Shown: positions 22,073 through 34,955 of the stretch, piece by piece
Position numbering within the stretch: the stretch's first letter is position 1
Layout of the letters: every line of letters starts with the position of its first letter
Origin: Saturnia japonica
Lineage: Eukaryota > Arthropoda > Insecta > Lepidoptera > Saturniidae
Assembly (NCBI GenBank): GCA_033032175.1
Contig: CM065322.1
Coordinates: 16,182,001 to 16,246,000 of the forward strand
Length of the DNA: 64,000 bases
Direction: 5' to 3'
Position numbers and translations under genes: made by a program
Notes under the pieces: generated by a model
Told to the model about the DNA's origin: nothing
The model's input: only the letters and a program-made list of their open reading frames with translations
Databases searched by the model: none

Positions 22073-25000
22073 ATGATTAAAATCAGCGCTTTGAACTATG
22101 AATCTGACGAGGAAAGTGGTTCGGGAGATGAAGTGAGCAGGGAAGCACTAGAACAAATCGCTTTACAGCAGTACACTAAAGCTTTGGATTTACAAAGAAA
22201 AGGTAATCTCCGCGATGCTACTCAGCTATTAAAAGACCTACTTGATACTGAATTGCTGTATGATGTCCACAAACCTACCCAAGGTGAAAAGATAACCGGA
22301 CCTCTATTAAATTTAAAGTATTTATGCTATAAAAACTTAGCGGCTATGTTATGTTTAGCCGGGGAAGTTGATGCGGCGATTGAGGCCTATTGTGCCGCTT
22401 CGGAGCTCGACGATACTGACGTTACACTCTGGTACAAATTAGGTCAACTGTGTATGCAGGAAAAACGATATGACATGGCATTGCGCGCATTTCAATGTGG
22501 TGCCGATTTAAATCCTAGTCATTGGCAATGTCTAGATAAAATAGTTACACTTCTCTTAGGTCTTGATTACAAGGAAGAATGCATCTCAACAATACATGAG
22601 ACCTTGCAACTTGATCCTGGGTACTTAAGAGGTCTAGCATATAGACAACACATTTATACATCATATCCTTACATTAAAGATTTCATGGAATATTTAGATC
22701 CAATATACAAATGGAATAAGGATGAAGATGAGGTTATAGATGAAGAAAAAGCAAACAAACTATTGAAGGAAGCAAAAGACATTAATGAATTATACTTAGA
22801 GCAACAAAGAGCAGAGAAATTCAAGTATGTGTTGCCTGATTTGAAGTTAAAAAAGCCAATTTCTGACTTAACCTGGAATTCTGTAGGTGATGCTTTAGTG
22901 CATATGCATCAATTTATGACAGATAATTTTTTCAGTCATGCTTGTTTCATAGAAATAATTTTTCAAAAGGAAGAGAAAGAAGTGCCGATGGAGGTTAGTG
23001 TGGAAGTAAAAGAAATAGAACTGATTGACAATAAAATAGAAGAAAATATTGACAATGACAAAAATACAGAGAATGTTTCTGAAAATGAAAATAATGAACT
23101 GTCAGATAAAGATAAAGCAACAACTGATACAGAGAAAGTTGAAAGTGATGTTGAAGTTATTGCTATAGATAATGTATCAGATGCACAACCAGAAGCTAAA
23201 ATGCAGAAGAAAACACCGGTTCGAAGAAGAGGTAGTGCCCTTAGTTTTTTACAGCAGTGGGAATGGTGTAATAAAAGAAGGTCTGGGAGAAAGAAACCTG
23301 TCAGCAGACAAGACACAGATGATAATATTTATGATATGTTACGCAGAATGATACCCACATTCTTATCACCTGAAATTGTACAGAAGAAAAAAAATCAAGC
23401 AACAGAAACTTCACCAGATATTTCAGACCTGAACAAACTTTTTGAAGAGAAGGATCAAAAAGACCAAAGTGATAAAGAAGAATACTTTGGTACAGAGAAT
23501 GAAAATAAAGATGTAACATTTTTTATTAACAAATATACTGATAATAAAAAAGACATAATTGACATTTTGAACGATTATTTAATAATATTAGCAGACAAAT
23601 GGAGATTGAAGTGGCCTGAAGGGTTGGCTAAAATATTTATAAAGGCAAATAAATGTTATACTCATCATATTGATATACCAGCTTGTACTGATGATAATCG
23701 TCAAGAACTATTGCATTACACAAGTGTTAATATTTTAGTTGAAGAATTTGTTATTAATGAAAAGCTCAATTCAAATACAGAAACTAAAGAGAAGCATGAT
23801 TTAAATATTATAGAGTCAATAGGAATGATTCTAACAATGAAACCAAACATTTTCTCTGGTACTGAGTGCTTGGAACTTATTTTGAGGTATCTCTGGGCTA
23901 AAATCCACATTCATACACTTGATAGCAATGAAGATTATGCTTTAGACTGTTTATACCAACTTTTACATGAATTTGAAGCAATGGGCGAACATCATGGTGA
24001 ATATAGCCTCAATCTAATTAACTTTACATTCAAGCCAACCATAAATGAAGATGAAATTTTAGCTTCCATAAAATTCTTAGAAAGGAATAAAGAATTATCA
24101 ACTGTTATGGACCTTTATGATCAAGGTAGTTATGAGGAAGTGTTGTTAATTGTCACAGATTCATTTGAGCACTGTAAAACAATAGCAAAAAATCAAGAAG
24201 AAGAAATGTCATTAGATTTTGCTGTGCAATTGTCTCTGATTTTGGACACTTATTGGGCTTTAGATAAGGTTGATGAATGCTTTAAATGGTCTTTGATATG
24301 TTTGCATGAAGCTCTTAAACATTATTTTCGATATACAACTGTATCGCCAGATTATAAAAAATGGTCACTAACTGTCGTCAAAATACTGTGCTGCATGGAA
24401 CACATATTAAGTACTGAGGGCTTATCTTCTTTAGACAAAATTTCCCATAAAGAACTAAGCCAAGGCTTAGACGATCTCATTAGAATAATTGGTCATCAAG
24501 TTGAAACAAATTCAACAGATATGCCTTTTGGTACTGTGATTCCATGGATTATTCTGCATTATATATTACAAAGAGAAGAAGATCAGGGTAGAGGGAGATC
24601 TTTTGATAAAGATAAAGTTGCTTGTGATGAAATTCCTAATCCATTATTAGTCCTCTTTATAGGTCATGAACAGTTAGGTAGTAGAGGATGGTGTAGCAAA
24701 TCCGATGGAAAGTTGCTCTATTTCATTTTAGACACAGTTGTGCCTCGGCTTCGATCACCATCACTAGCCAAATGCCTGGAGCAAATTGTACAGTATATGG
24801 AGCAATGTATTTACTGTCTGTTTGGTCACCCAGGGCGAAAGAATAAATTAAAAAATTTGGTGGATCATAATGTCAGTGCACAAGCTTTAGATTGGAAAAG
24901 AGCTCAGCAATTGTATGAGATTTTTAGGCCTCCAATGTTACCAGCCTTGGAAGGAAAAATTCCGGGAATAAGTTCAGACACTGAGCAATTATTTCATCGT

Positions 25001-28000
25001 ATTTTAGCTTTGATGCCTCCTGAATGTGATCCACAAAAGTATGTCCTAGAAATTGAAAAGTATATTAAAGGTTCTGAAGAAAAATTGCCTGCGATCATAT
25101 CTCCACTACCATACAAAATGAGAGATATATATTTTTTACTAGGAGATTACTATTTTAAGAAAGAAGAAGGCAAAATGGCTGTCAAATTCAATATAATAGA
25201 TGTTGTTGTAAACAATGATCGACTTGAGTCTTGGGCACAGATATCACTTGCGAAAGCCGTAAATTTAGAAAGGTTATTGAATTCCTGTAAAAATCTAAAC
25301 AATGAAAGAGAATTTTTAAATCCAGCAAAATCGATAGTTAGATGTTATAAACGTGCTTTGGAGTTAGATCCGACTCATAGTAATTTACGTATTGAATACG
25401 GAATGTTTGTTTATACAGTGCATTCTTTCTGTTCGAGATTATTGAAGCAAGCAAGCGAATCGTTAAGTATGGAAGACTTTGAAGCTTTAGAGAAGCAAAA
25501 AGAAGATATGTTGGACACAACACAACATTGTTTTACGAAAATAATAAATGATCTCAATAATAGTAATGAAGGTGAGAAAGAAAATGAAGATTCATGGCTT
25601 TATTTTTATATGTTAGGTAAGGTTTCTGAAAAGCGGAATAAACCTCCCTCAGTATGTTTAGATTATTATATGAAGGGTGTTCAATGTCTACAAGAAACAG
25701 ATGCTACATATCCTTTAAAGATTAGTTACAACTCACCAACACATTTATGTATTGAAGTATTGGAGCTCCACTACAGATTACATGCTTCTATTTTAAAATA
25801 TATAGAACAGCATGAAAATAAAACTATACCTGCCTCTGTCGGAAAAGTATTCATGAATTGCATAGAAACGTGGAAAAAGGGACCGTTTTCAAAGAAACAT
25901 AAGAATGAAAGTGCTCCCGAATCAGAAAACGAACTTAAAGTGAAAGAACGAGTTCAAGCTGCGAATATACTTAAGCGATCTGTTAGCGATTCTGGTGAAG
26001 ATGATACTCATGAAATTAAAAGGTTAAAAATGGAAGCAGCTGCAGCCAAAGTTCGTAGATCTGCTTCATATGATACTGAACGCCTAGTCAAACCAAATAC
26101 ACTTAATTCAGATGCCATGATAGATACTAATAAAGTGCTAACAACAATAGAAGAGAAAAAGTCAGAACTGTTACCTGTTGCGGAAGAAAAAGTAGCAAAA
26201 GACGATAAGAAAGTTGAAGAGACTGTTGAAAATACAGATAGGATAGTTGAACAAATTAAGCAAACTATAGAAATTCCGAAAAAAGTTGATAGTTCAAGTG
26301 GGTCGTCGTCTTCATCGTCTTCGGAATCAAGTTCTAGTGAATCATCTTCAGATAGTAGTAGTGATTCGAGTAGAGATAGTGATACTTCATCAAAATCATT
26401 GAATGATACCAAACCCCTGGCTGAGGAAGACCTTAAAAAGATTATTTCAGCATGTCTAGATTCTCTTGAGGACTGCGCAAGTAGATTCCCTCAACATTAT
26501 AAAGCAATTTATAGGTTAGCTCACTATCATTTTTATTGCAAAAGAGGTAAAGATATCGAAAGATGCAGGGATCTTATGTTATCAAACTTTACATCGAGGT
26601 CTGGTCAGAGGTTGGGAGGATTATTTAGTGAAAGGAAACATTCCAATTTTTTCAATAATATCTGGAAGATTCCTTTAGCCGAGGTTGATAGGGCGGGTGG
26701 CTTCGCTTATCATATGAGTCGCTCTGTTCAACTTACTATGGAGATACTAAAAGAGATCGACGACCATAAAACACTTTTGGATTTAAGTTTGCATCTTCAG
26801 AGAATTCCAGAACTAGATAAAAAGTACTTACGAGATTCCGACAGAGAAGAATTAGCACAACAGGCTTTCTCTTTGTGTATTCAATCTTTAAAAGGACAAT
26901 TAGTAAAGTTTAGTCAACAAGCAGATTTGAAGATTAATGACGTGGAAAGACAAGCATTAAAAAGTTTAATGTTAGATATTTACCGTGCCTATCAAAGAGC
27001 ACAGAAGCAACCGAACTCGAAACAATTTACGAACTTGTTAATAGAGGCTTATAGGCTGGTCACTACAGAGACGATAACAGAAAACACAAATTTCATTGAT
27101 GTCAGCATGAAATATTGTCAAAAATTAATTCAGAAGTTGAAGCACGAAGCTACTATGGCAAGCTTGGACAAGAATCAAAATGCACAAAGGAAACAAATAG
27201 CTAAAATCGTCGAAAGTTCCAAAACCACTACAACAGTTACCGCAATTTCCAAACCTGAATATAAAGTACCGACAACTACCAGTTCTGCGTCAGGACTACC
27301 GAAAATGTCTTCCCACGAAATAACGTCAGCTTTCCAAAATTACTTGCCCATGTTGAATGATTCTATGCTAAGTCAACAAACTGCTGCAGCTTTATCTTTA
27401 TCTTATTTAAGCAATATGAGTGCATTGGCTGGTTATTCTTCTCTTCCCAATCAATTGCAAGCATCTTTACAAACCACACTTCAGAACTCGTTTCCAAGCT
27501 GAATTTTACCGCCAATTTTTAGAGAAGAGTTTTTCCTCATACATGCCAGCAGCGAAAAAGCAAAAACGCGGTCCGAAGCCGCAAACATCAGTTCCAAGAC
27601 CTCAAGCAAACCTCCCAGCTAAACCAATTCACTCCAAATCTTTCTCTGGCATGTTACCTAGCACAGCTAAAGCTACACCGACCCCCGTTATAACAACCCT
27701 TCAAAAATCACACTCTAACCCACTAACATCAAGTATGGGGACAGTGTTACCTAATTTACCTCCTTCAATAACAGCAAACCTTAATTCATTTGGAACTCAC
27801 GCGCACACTAGCAGTCATAACTCTTTACCGGCGCAGGCGCATTTATCCGTAACCACTTCTGTGAATAGCGTCATACATAAGCCTCCACAGCCACCCCACC
27901 TTCAAGCTAGTCCAGGCAAGACCCTTCAGGAAAAGTTGGCAGAGAGGCAGAAACACATGCCTGCATCGAAGAATATCCAAGAAATAAATGCATCAATCAG

Positions 28001-28154
28001 TAAGCTACCCTCTTCGCTGACAATAACTAAAACATCTGTATCAAAGCCGTCACAGAGTAAGAAATCCGATATTAAGAAATCACTGCCATTTAGTAATACT
28101 GAGAGACCAAAACCTATAACCACTGATGAAATCATTATTTTAGATGATGATTGA
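22073..28154 (+). CDS. CABIN1: Calcineurin-binding protein cabin-1 homologue (HIRA complex subunit)
   Basis: CABIN1/Hir3 is the large scaffold of the nuclear HIRA-UBN1-CABIN1 chaperone that deposits histone H3.3; in vertebrates it also binds calcineurin and MEF2. The ATG at 22073 is chosen because it gives MIKISALN, matching the family start MIRIAALN; the frame is open two codons earlier only from TTG. TPR-like helices fill about residues 30-210. An acidic region (300-370), a basic RRRGSALSFLQQWEW block (about 385) and a serine run (about 1409-1443) follow. The frame is unbroken for 1809 codons to TGA at 27500-27502. The next frame then continues to 28154 with EFYRQFLEKSFSSYM, a KKQKRGPKP nuclear-signal-like segment and the end DEIIILDDD, a likely SUMO-interacting motif. 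Joining them needs a +1 shift near 27500 or a 91-nt intron. No other intron is apparent. Confidence 0.88.
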
Positions 28155-28287
28155 ATTGTATTCAATTTTGAAACTTCAATTAGGAAATGTATGATTGATA
28201 GAGTTTTGTGATTAAAATATGCTTATTTAATATCTGTTGTATAATTTTATTACAAAATCATCAAATAACTAATATTTACAAATATAA

Positions 28288-28293
28288 AATAAA
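28288..28293 (+). promoter_or_regulatory. CABIN1 polyadenylation signal
   Basis: AATAAA lies about 134 bases after the second-frame stop at 28154. It supports the idea that the second frame belongs to the transcript. Confidence 0.6.
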
Positions 28294-29337
28294 TGTATGT
28301 AATTATGAATCTAACCATACAATCAACTTATCTTTTGATTATTTAGGAAAAATTGCATTTAAACATTATTTTTTAAAACTATAATTTATAATTTTCAATA
28401 ATTTACAAACAATTTTACAAAGAAAACGTTGATCTATTAATATCTGATATTGTGTGGACCATAGACTTAATATAATATACAGACTGACAGCTCGAAAGAG
28501 TAAGAGCATAATATATACTTGTATAAGAACGACATAGGGATACGTATGTGCTTTAATAATATACATGGTTATCATAACAAATCCTGCTTATTTAATGTTT
28601 GGTAACATAACATACAATCACTTTGTATCCCCGAAGGGTCAGGCAGATGTGTACTAATGTACAACCACAGTTCGCCGGATTTGTTTATGTCCCATGTAAT
28701 AGGGGGCGACCTGCTACTGCGAATTTTAATTTCATTTTTAGTAGACATGTTTAATTGTTGATACGTGTACTGTAACTATAAAAAAAGAAAAACAGAAAAT
28801 CCGTCACGGGACGCCTGGCAGATGTGAAAAATCGAAGGGTCCCAAAGACAATTTACCTGTGGGGGGTCCTATAGGAGGTCAGTGGGGTTGCAGTGATTAT
28901 TTTCATAATTGTATATTCATAATGTTATCATTCATAGTACATATATTCCAACGTATAACGTGGCGATTAGTCGCCACGATTTGTATCGTCACGCCAACAA
29001 TCAGGTTTACCCCTCGCCTATAGATGTTTCCCATAAAAAACAAGTAAAATAAATATGCACATTAGTGTATTCCGCTTTTTGTCTCGTCTTATCTATATTA
29101 TAGTAAATCTATGGTGAGAAAATTTCATCTGGCAACCCTTTACAGTTAATTACAGCAATTTATAAAAGGATAGATTGCTGTAAGCTCAGCCATAAGGTTT
29201 CCTGTTCTCGGAATGGAACACTAAAAAGTGATCTATGGTACGAATGTTGTCCCGTTGTATATATACAACATAAGTTCTATCACTTATTAGGCCAATAACA
29301 CGTTCAGATGTGTCCGATTTCCTCTATATAATACAAA
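28294..29337. other. Intergenic between convergent CABIN1 and UNC50
   Basis: About 28612-28750 is a reversed SINE family B copy (TATCCCCGAAGGGTCAGGCAG, GTGTACTAATGTAC). The rest is AT-rich with no recognised gene. Confidence 0.6.
28612..28750 (-). mobile_element. SINE family B copy, reversed and truncated
   Basis: The reverse complement reads GTACATTAGTACACATCTGC, then CTGACCCTTCGGGGATA, as at 3530-3560 and 54185-54230. The tRNA-like head is missing. Confidence 0.75.
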
Positions 29338-29343
29338 TTTATT
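29338..29343 (-). promoter_or_regulatory. UNC50 polyadenylation signal overlapping the stop codon
   Basis: On the minus strand the coding sequence ends TTA TAA followed by TAAATT, so AATAAA overlaps the stop codon (29342-29344). If used, the 3' UTR would be only some 15-30 bases. Confidence 0.5.
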
Positions 29344-32300
29344 ATAAAACTCTGTATCTATAAAATTCCACAAGTGTCTCACTAAGATTCCAGCTTGCAA
29401 TCAATGTTCCCAAGTACATCAAGAACAGTATTGGAAGTGGTACGAGGAACACCCTCGTGTTTCGCACTATAGACAGATCTGGGAACAATAAAATAATATT
29501 ATTTTAAAAAAAACCTTTAGCATAACTGATAAATTCATTCTTTAAACGTTACTTTTCATTTGAAGTAAGATTAAAATCATTATTTTATAAACTAAAATAA
29601 TTAACGTACAATACAATACACTAATAAATTCATAGATTGTAATTTTATGGATTAGATTTTGACTTTATACTACAAATAAAATGTAAAAATATCTCTTCTA
29701 TGTAAATAGGCTGATAGAATTTATAGTAGTGTAGTTGTATGATCTGGAATTATAAATCATTACTTTATATGCTTGTAAAGTAAGTAAGTAAAGTCTTATA
29801 ATTAAACTAGCTGTGCCCGTGGCTTCGCTCATGTGGACTACAGAATGCCCGCACGAATCTTGCTCCTGGCTATTTTAAAGACAAAAATGCTTATTGTGGG
29901 TGTTCCTTAGAAGACAGATGTATACTCTCCCGAAATTTTTGTAGGTCTTTTTAATGCCTATGATTATGACAAAAACATAAGACAAATTCCGAAGAATCCA
30001 TACTAAAACTTTAATTTTTATTACAAGTACACATAATTTTTAAAAGTTACTTACTGCTGTACCCCAAGAACGTTATGTACAGATAATAGAAGACAGAGGC
30101 GAGCCAAAACGTGTTGGAGATGAAGCAGAAGACATAAACGTAATGGTACATGAATTCTGTAATCATAGAAATTATCTTTGAATCGGGTGGCAACCCTAAT
30201 CAGAATATGTTGTGATTTTTTTAAATATACACGGCAATGTGTCTGACGGTAAACACAGTATAATCCCTAAACGCAACAAACCAAAAGAGAGGCAAGATAA
30301 TGGATTTTTCACCGTGTAAATGGTGGTAGTGACCAGTCGGGTACAGAATCAAACCTATTAAAAAAACTGATGATAACAAAATTGCGAAATGTAATCACAT
30401 CACTCAATAGATAAAGGATCAAAGAATTCCTGAACAAGTGAGGACTGCGATGTTAAGTTAAACTTATAAAACACCATTATGATATGAGCGAAGCGGTGCA
30501 AGTAAAGCGTCCGAGCGGACACGTATTTCACGCAAAATACACGGCCTTGCCTGATATTTTATAAGTTAGGATATTAATAAGTCCCCTTAACAATATTCCT
30601 TAATTTTTATGAAGTAGCTAACAGCCATGTCGTCCATCTGGTGTCATATAATCACTATTTATATCAAACAGGAAAAAAATAGGACCATATTCCTAACTAA
30701 GGTCAGTCAGTAATAGGAACTGCTGAGAACCGTGTTAGGTCTCCTCAGACTGAAATAAAAGAAATAGCTGCAGCGTTCATGTTTTCGCGATTGTTATTTT
30801 TTAACAAAGGTGGTAAACAAGCATACAGCCTGCCTGAGGGTAAGCCGATATCGTAGCCTATAGACGCTTGTAATACCATATATATCATATAGCCTCTTCC
30901 CCAAGGAGCTCTGGAAACCCTATGCACCACAGGAACAAACACCAGGTTATTTGACTTTGATTGTATATGGGGTGGAGATATTCCACCGGTCGGACTGCCC
31001 GAGTGGAGAGAAATCTCCAAAGAATATTCTCTAACCCCTACCTCTCTTTGCACAAGTTCTGACCACACATATCATTTACTTAACATGAGGTGAAGATCAC
31101 AAATTATTTTGTTGAGTTTTATTACTATATTTAAACTCTCCGACATACTGTTAAAGAAGATAATCTGGAAAAAGTGTAGCAATGACAATGGCGGGAAGAA
31201 CGCGTTGATGTGCACATCGAAGGCGTAGCCCCATTCGACATCAGGTCCTTCAGGGTCGCGTCGCAAATACTTATTACTTATATACCTGCAAATGAAAAGA
31301 AGTTGTGGTAAATCTTTTTTTTATGTAATAACTAGCTGTGCCCCACGGTTTCACCCGTTTGTTAATTTTATCCGTTAAACATCGCGCCGCCAACGACCCT
31401 TTGTAGTCTATCATAATTGTTCTTCCCGCAAGTACAAATTATTTTAATATTTCATTATTATCTAAGCTATGAGTCCAAATTACATACTTTAAGAGCAAAA
31501 TTTTGACTTCATAAAATTGTCTTTATGATAAAGTAACTCTGTTTATAAGAATTAATATGCCATATCTAAAAATAATGCTTATAATCACTTTTTAATTTTC
31601 AAAAATATTTGTCACAAAATACCTTATTGTGGCTTATGTATAAGAGATAGGTATATGCTATCGCTGACTATTTTTTAGATACACTAAAGACCAATATTTT
31701 TGTAGAACATTGGTCTTTAGTGTATCAAACCATTACGTGAGCGGATAAAGCAGTTCAGGAGGGCTTCCACTTCTGACTTACTTAACTAATATCAATATTA
31801 AAGGCTAGCTGAGAGTTAAAACCTAATGTAAGATACCCTATACTATTTACCAGAGTTTTGGGTGTATAAACAAACAAACAAAAAACTCTTCTGCTTTATT
31901 ATATTACTATAGATTAGCTCGCTTACGAATCTATAGTACTATAGCGGGTACAGCTAGTTTTAAATAAAATGCTTGCTCTCAGACTCTTGTGCCTATTTTT
32001 TTTTCTTAATAAAGTAATTAGGCAATACAGAAAAACCAAATACTTGCTTTATATCCCAAAGACAGAAATTAATGTACATTAGAGTAATTCCAGGTGAATT
32101 AACAGAATTTTTATTTACTTATTTATCTTAATTTTTTATTGTTCCTACATATTATTCTTCAATCCATGTTATGTACACTAATTTGAATTTAATTTTTAAC
32201 AGTATTGACTAACAGTGAATGTAAACATCATAGTAAAACCGGATAACTTGAGAAGTCTTCTTGTAGAACTATAATATAGTAAGAAAATGCAGGATTGCAG

Positions 32301-34955
32301 GAATCAGAAACAATTTAATAAAACACTCCTCATTGAAATATCATTTGTGACCCCATTAAATGACTTTTACATTCATTATGTATATATTCGCTTTGGGGCC
32401 AATTTTTCAATCAACAACTTTTCAATTAACTTTATCTGTGGAATAATGTTTAAATTTTGACAGATATTTCATACATTAATTCAATTTCAAAATTATTCCT
32501 CAAATAAATGTTATCTGATGATTGAGATGTTGAATGCTTACATCATGTGCCCTTGTATTGTATTGTAACAACTAAAGTTAATTATGATTGAAAAAATTGT
32601 CTGACAGTATATCTTACCAGAAGAATGTTGATACGACAATACCAGCTCCAATGAAGTCAACAAATACCACAAACAGTACAAACAATACGACTTTTTTCGT
32701 ATTCAGATTCAAAGCCAGAGCGAAACATATTGAAGACACTGAAACAGAATGTCAATAAAATTTTATTAATCATTAATTATTCCATCCCCAAAAGAATTTG
32801 CAGCAATTCTTGTACTAAAAGGTATAAGGACTATATTTGACATTTGATTTAGAGTATACATTATGTAAAAAATATATTCTATCCTTTTTAATCAACCACA
32901 AAAAAGTGGGTTCTTAATTTAAATGTATATTTTTTTAATAAATGTTCAAGCCATAACTTATTTCTTTATGAGACAATTTAGATAATTCTTTTTTTGTTAG
33001 AAAGGGAATACCTCAAGGGTGATCCCATTTTAATTTCATTGGCATTGGACCTTCAACTTGATATGCCAGAGAACTCCTCAAAATAATTGAAGTTGGTTTA
33101 CTTATATGTTAAAGATTTTCTTGTTTTTATGTGCACTGCTGGTCATGAACCATTATCTCACAATAAAAAAATTAAATGTTTAATTGGTCCGACACAATAC
33201 ATTTTCAACAGCTAACAATATGGTTAAGTTGGTAATTTAGGCCGCTTTTTCAATTGTCAGACAACTTTGAGGGATAATTTCACATTTTGACAGATAATAT
33301 AGAAAATCTGTAAAAAATTCCAAAAATTATTGCACCTGTTGATTTAAAAATAATAATAAGGTTTTTATTTTTATAAATTGCTCAATTTATTTATTTACTC
33401 ATTCATTTTTATTACTCTATTTACTCCAAGCATCTGTACAAGAAATTACTTATGCACTTGTGTATGAATGTGACATCACTCAAATATTTACATCTCCATT
33501 TAAATTTACAACTGTCTTACAAAGTGTATTAGTTTACTAAATCTTTACCATCAAAGTTGTAATGAATCTTACACACCCTTACTTGCTATGTTTAATAAAT
33601 GGTAAATACTTACAAAATAACCATACACATAACAGTACCAAGAATGCTGGGTCATCCCTGGCAAACTGTGATTTTGTATCTGAAATAACAATAGTGAAAA
33701 TAAATATGTATATCAACAAAATGCTAACAAATTTTCGATGATTTCTGGTGGCTATGATTGACTGTGACACATTTCTAGGTATTTTACTACATCCTAGCAG
33801 CCACCAGTGATATTGTACATGTTAATTACATACATACATCACACCTCTCTCCCAAAGGGGTAGGCAGAGACCATGTCTTTCTACTTTCTACAATTCCTGC
33901 ATACATCTTACGCTTCTTCAACATTCATCAGTCTTTTCACTCACATTTGTCATTATATGTTAATTACAATATAACAAATAAAATTAAATATATATCCTAT
34001 ATCACCTGGGGATAATGTAGATTCCTATCAGTAAAAAGTATATCCAGGATTGTGGTTCTAGGAATTACTTCCTACATCCAAACTCACAAAATTTTCACCA
34101 ATCAGATATTTTTTTGTCCTTTCCAGTAGTCAATAACTTAACCACAGTGCCACCCATCACATTCAGGGTTAGCAAAAAACCTTATCCATGAAAAAACAAT
34201 TAGAACTACCAACTTTCATGGTGATTGGTCAAGTGGAGTTACCTCAGTTGGTCTCATAGAGTTTATTGATACTTATAAGTAACAGGATGGATAAGCAGGA
34301 TTTTTTTTTGTGTAAATTCTCAATTATCTTGCTAATTCTTCACTTGAAAAAACTTTTAGACAATCAAAATGTCCCAAAATTTAAGGGCAGTCTCCACAAA
34401 GGAGTTTTCATGCACTATGGTTAAGGCATCTACCCTTACTGCGTTATCTCAAAAATCCATCATGTATACATTAGTTTAGGTCAAACACTATCTTCAAATA
34501 CAATGTTATGGATTATTCAAACTTCCTTAGTGAAATAATAAAATCATTTTAGAATATTTACATGTAATATAACAATGCAATGTAATAGCAAGAGTTCCAA
34601 TGTAGTGTGCAATAAAATCTGTTGATATTGTTGATAATCTAGTAGGTAATATTCCATACTTCCTACACTTTTACAGGGAAATATTAAAACTATAAATCAA
34701 ATGAAAAGTTTATAACTTACGTTTTCTGTAATTAAAATTTCTGAACACTTTTTGTGGTGAAATGAATAGATACACCATTTGCCAGGCAGCAAATTCAAAA
34801 TCCATTTGATTGAATTTGAACAACCTACTAAGGTATTTGTACCTTTTGACAGCGGCACTCGCCGTCGTAGGCTGATAGTTAGCAGGAGCTGGCAACGGTG
34901 AGGTGCTTCTTGAGTAGTTGTTAAGGCTTGGAGTTGGAGAAGTGGAATACTTCAT
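29342..34955 (-). CDS. UNC50: UNC-50 family multi-pass Golgi membrane protein
   Basis: UNC-50 (yeast Gmh1) is a multi-pass protein of the Golgi/ER membrane, needed in nematodes for nicotinic receptor trafficking. Six minus-strand exons join with every phase matching: 34721-34955, 33614-33679, 32618-32738, 31149-31285, 30055-30156 and 29342-29478. All have GT donors and AG acceptors. They sum to 798 nt, 265 residues plus stop, near the 259 of human UNC50. Signature blocks are KRYKYLSRLFKFNQMDFEFA, FARDDPAFLVLL, ISNKYL, DVEWGYAFDVHINAFFP, YYLYITFLGYS and a C-terminal YRYRVL. The N-terminal ~40 residues are Ser/Pro-rich and cytosolic in character; hydrophobic spans follow. Introns hold C1/C2 repeats, an RTE tail and MITE-like elements, none interrupting an exon. 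Confidence 0.96.
29807..29990 (+). repeat. Dispersed repeat family C1, truncated copy
   Basis: It starts CTAGCTGTGCCCGTGGCTTC and CTCATGTGGACTACAGAATGC, as in the copies at 48551 and 49368. It lies in an UNC50 intron. Confidence 0.6.
30745..31075. repeat. Dispersed repeat family D remnant
   Basis: It contains AAACAAGCATACAGCCTGCC and GGTAAGCCGATATCGTAGCC, resembling blocks at 38590-38840 and 51960-52350. The 107-codon minus frame here is not protein-like and lies in an UNC50 intron. Confidence 0.45.
31331..31918 (+). repeat. Dispersed repeat family C2 copy
   Basis: It begins ACTAGCTGTGCCCCACGG and ends with AACAAACAAACAAAAAACTC followed by TTATATTACTATAGATT. Internal landmarks GTTCTTCCCGCAAGTACAAA and TATTTTTGTAGAACATTGG are shared with 62838-63668. 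It lies in an UNC50 intron. Confidence 0.7.
32395..32545. repeat. MITE-like element in UNC50 intron
   Basis: The left end GGGGCCAATTTTTCAATCA and the right end TTATCTGATGATTGAGATG form a loose inverted repeat around TTTGACAGATATTTC. Related pieces lie at about 33238-33330 and 61965-62065 (GACAATTGAACAATCGGCCC). Confidence 0.5.
32990..33115 (+). repeat. GGGAATACCTCAAGGG dispersed repeat
   Basis: The core GGGAATACCTCAAGGGTG, GGCATTGGACCTTCAACTT and CTCCTCAAAATAATTGAAG is also at 6640-6740 and, reversed, at 50735-50905. It lies in an UNC50 intron. Confidence 0.6.
33828..33965 (-). mobile_element. RTE-like LINE 3' end fragment
   Basis: It contains AAAGGGGTAGGCAGAGACCA and CTTCTTCAACATTCATCAGT, shared with 51695-51862 and 61185-61600. 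Read in reverse, the family encodes a C-terminus ending in VVSAYPVG-type sequence. It lies in an UNC50 intron. Confidence 0.65.

Noticed and set aside
26008..26412. 134-codon Ser/Leu-rich minus frame
   Set aside because: Antisense of the CABIN1 serine-rich and acidic region.
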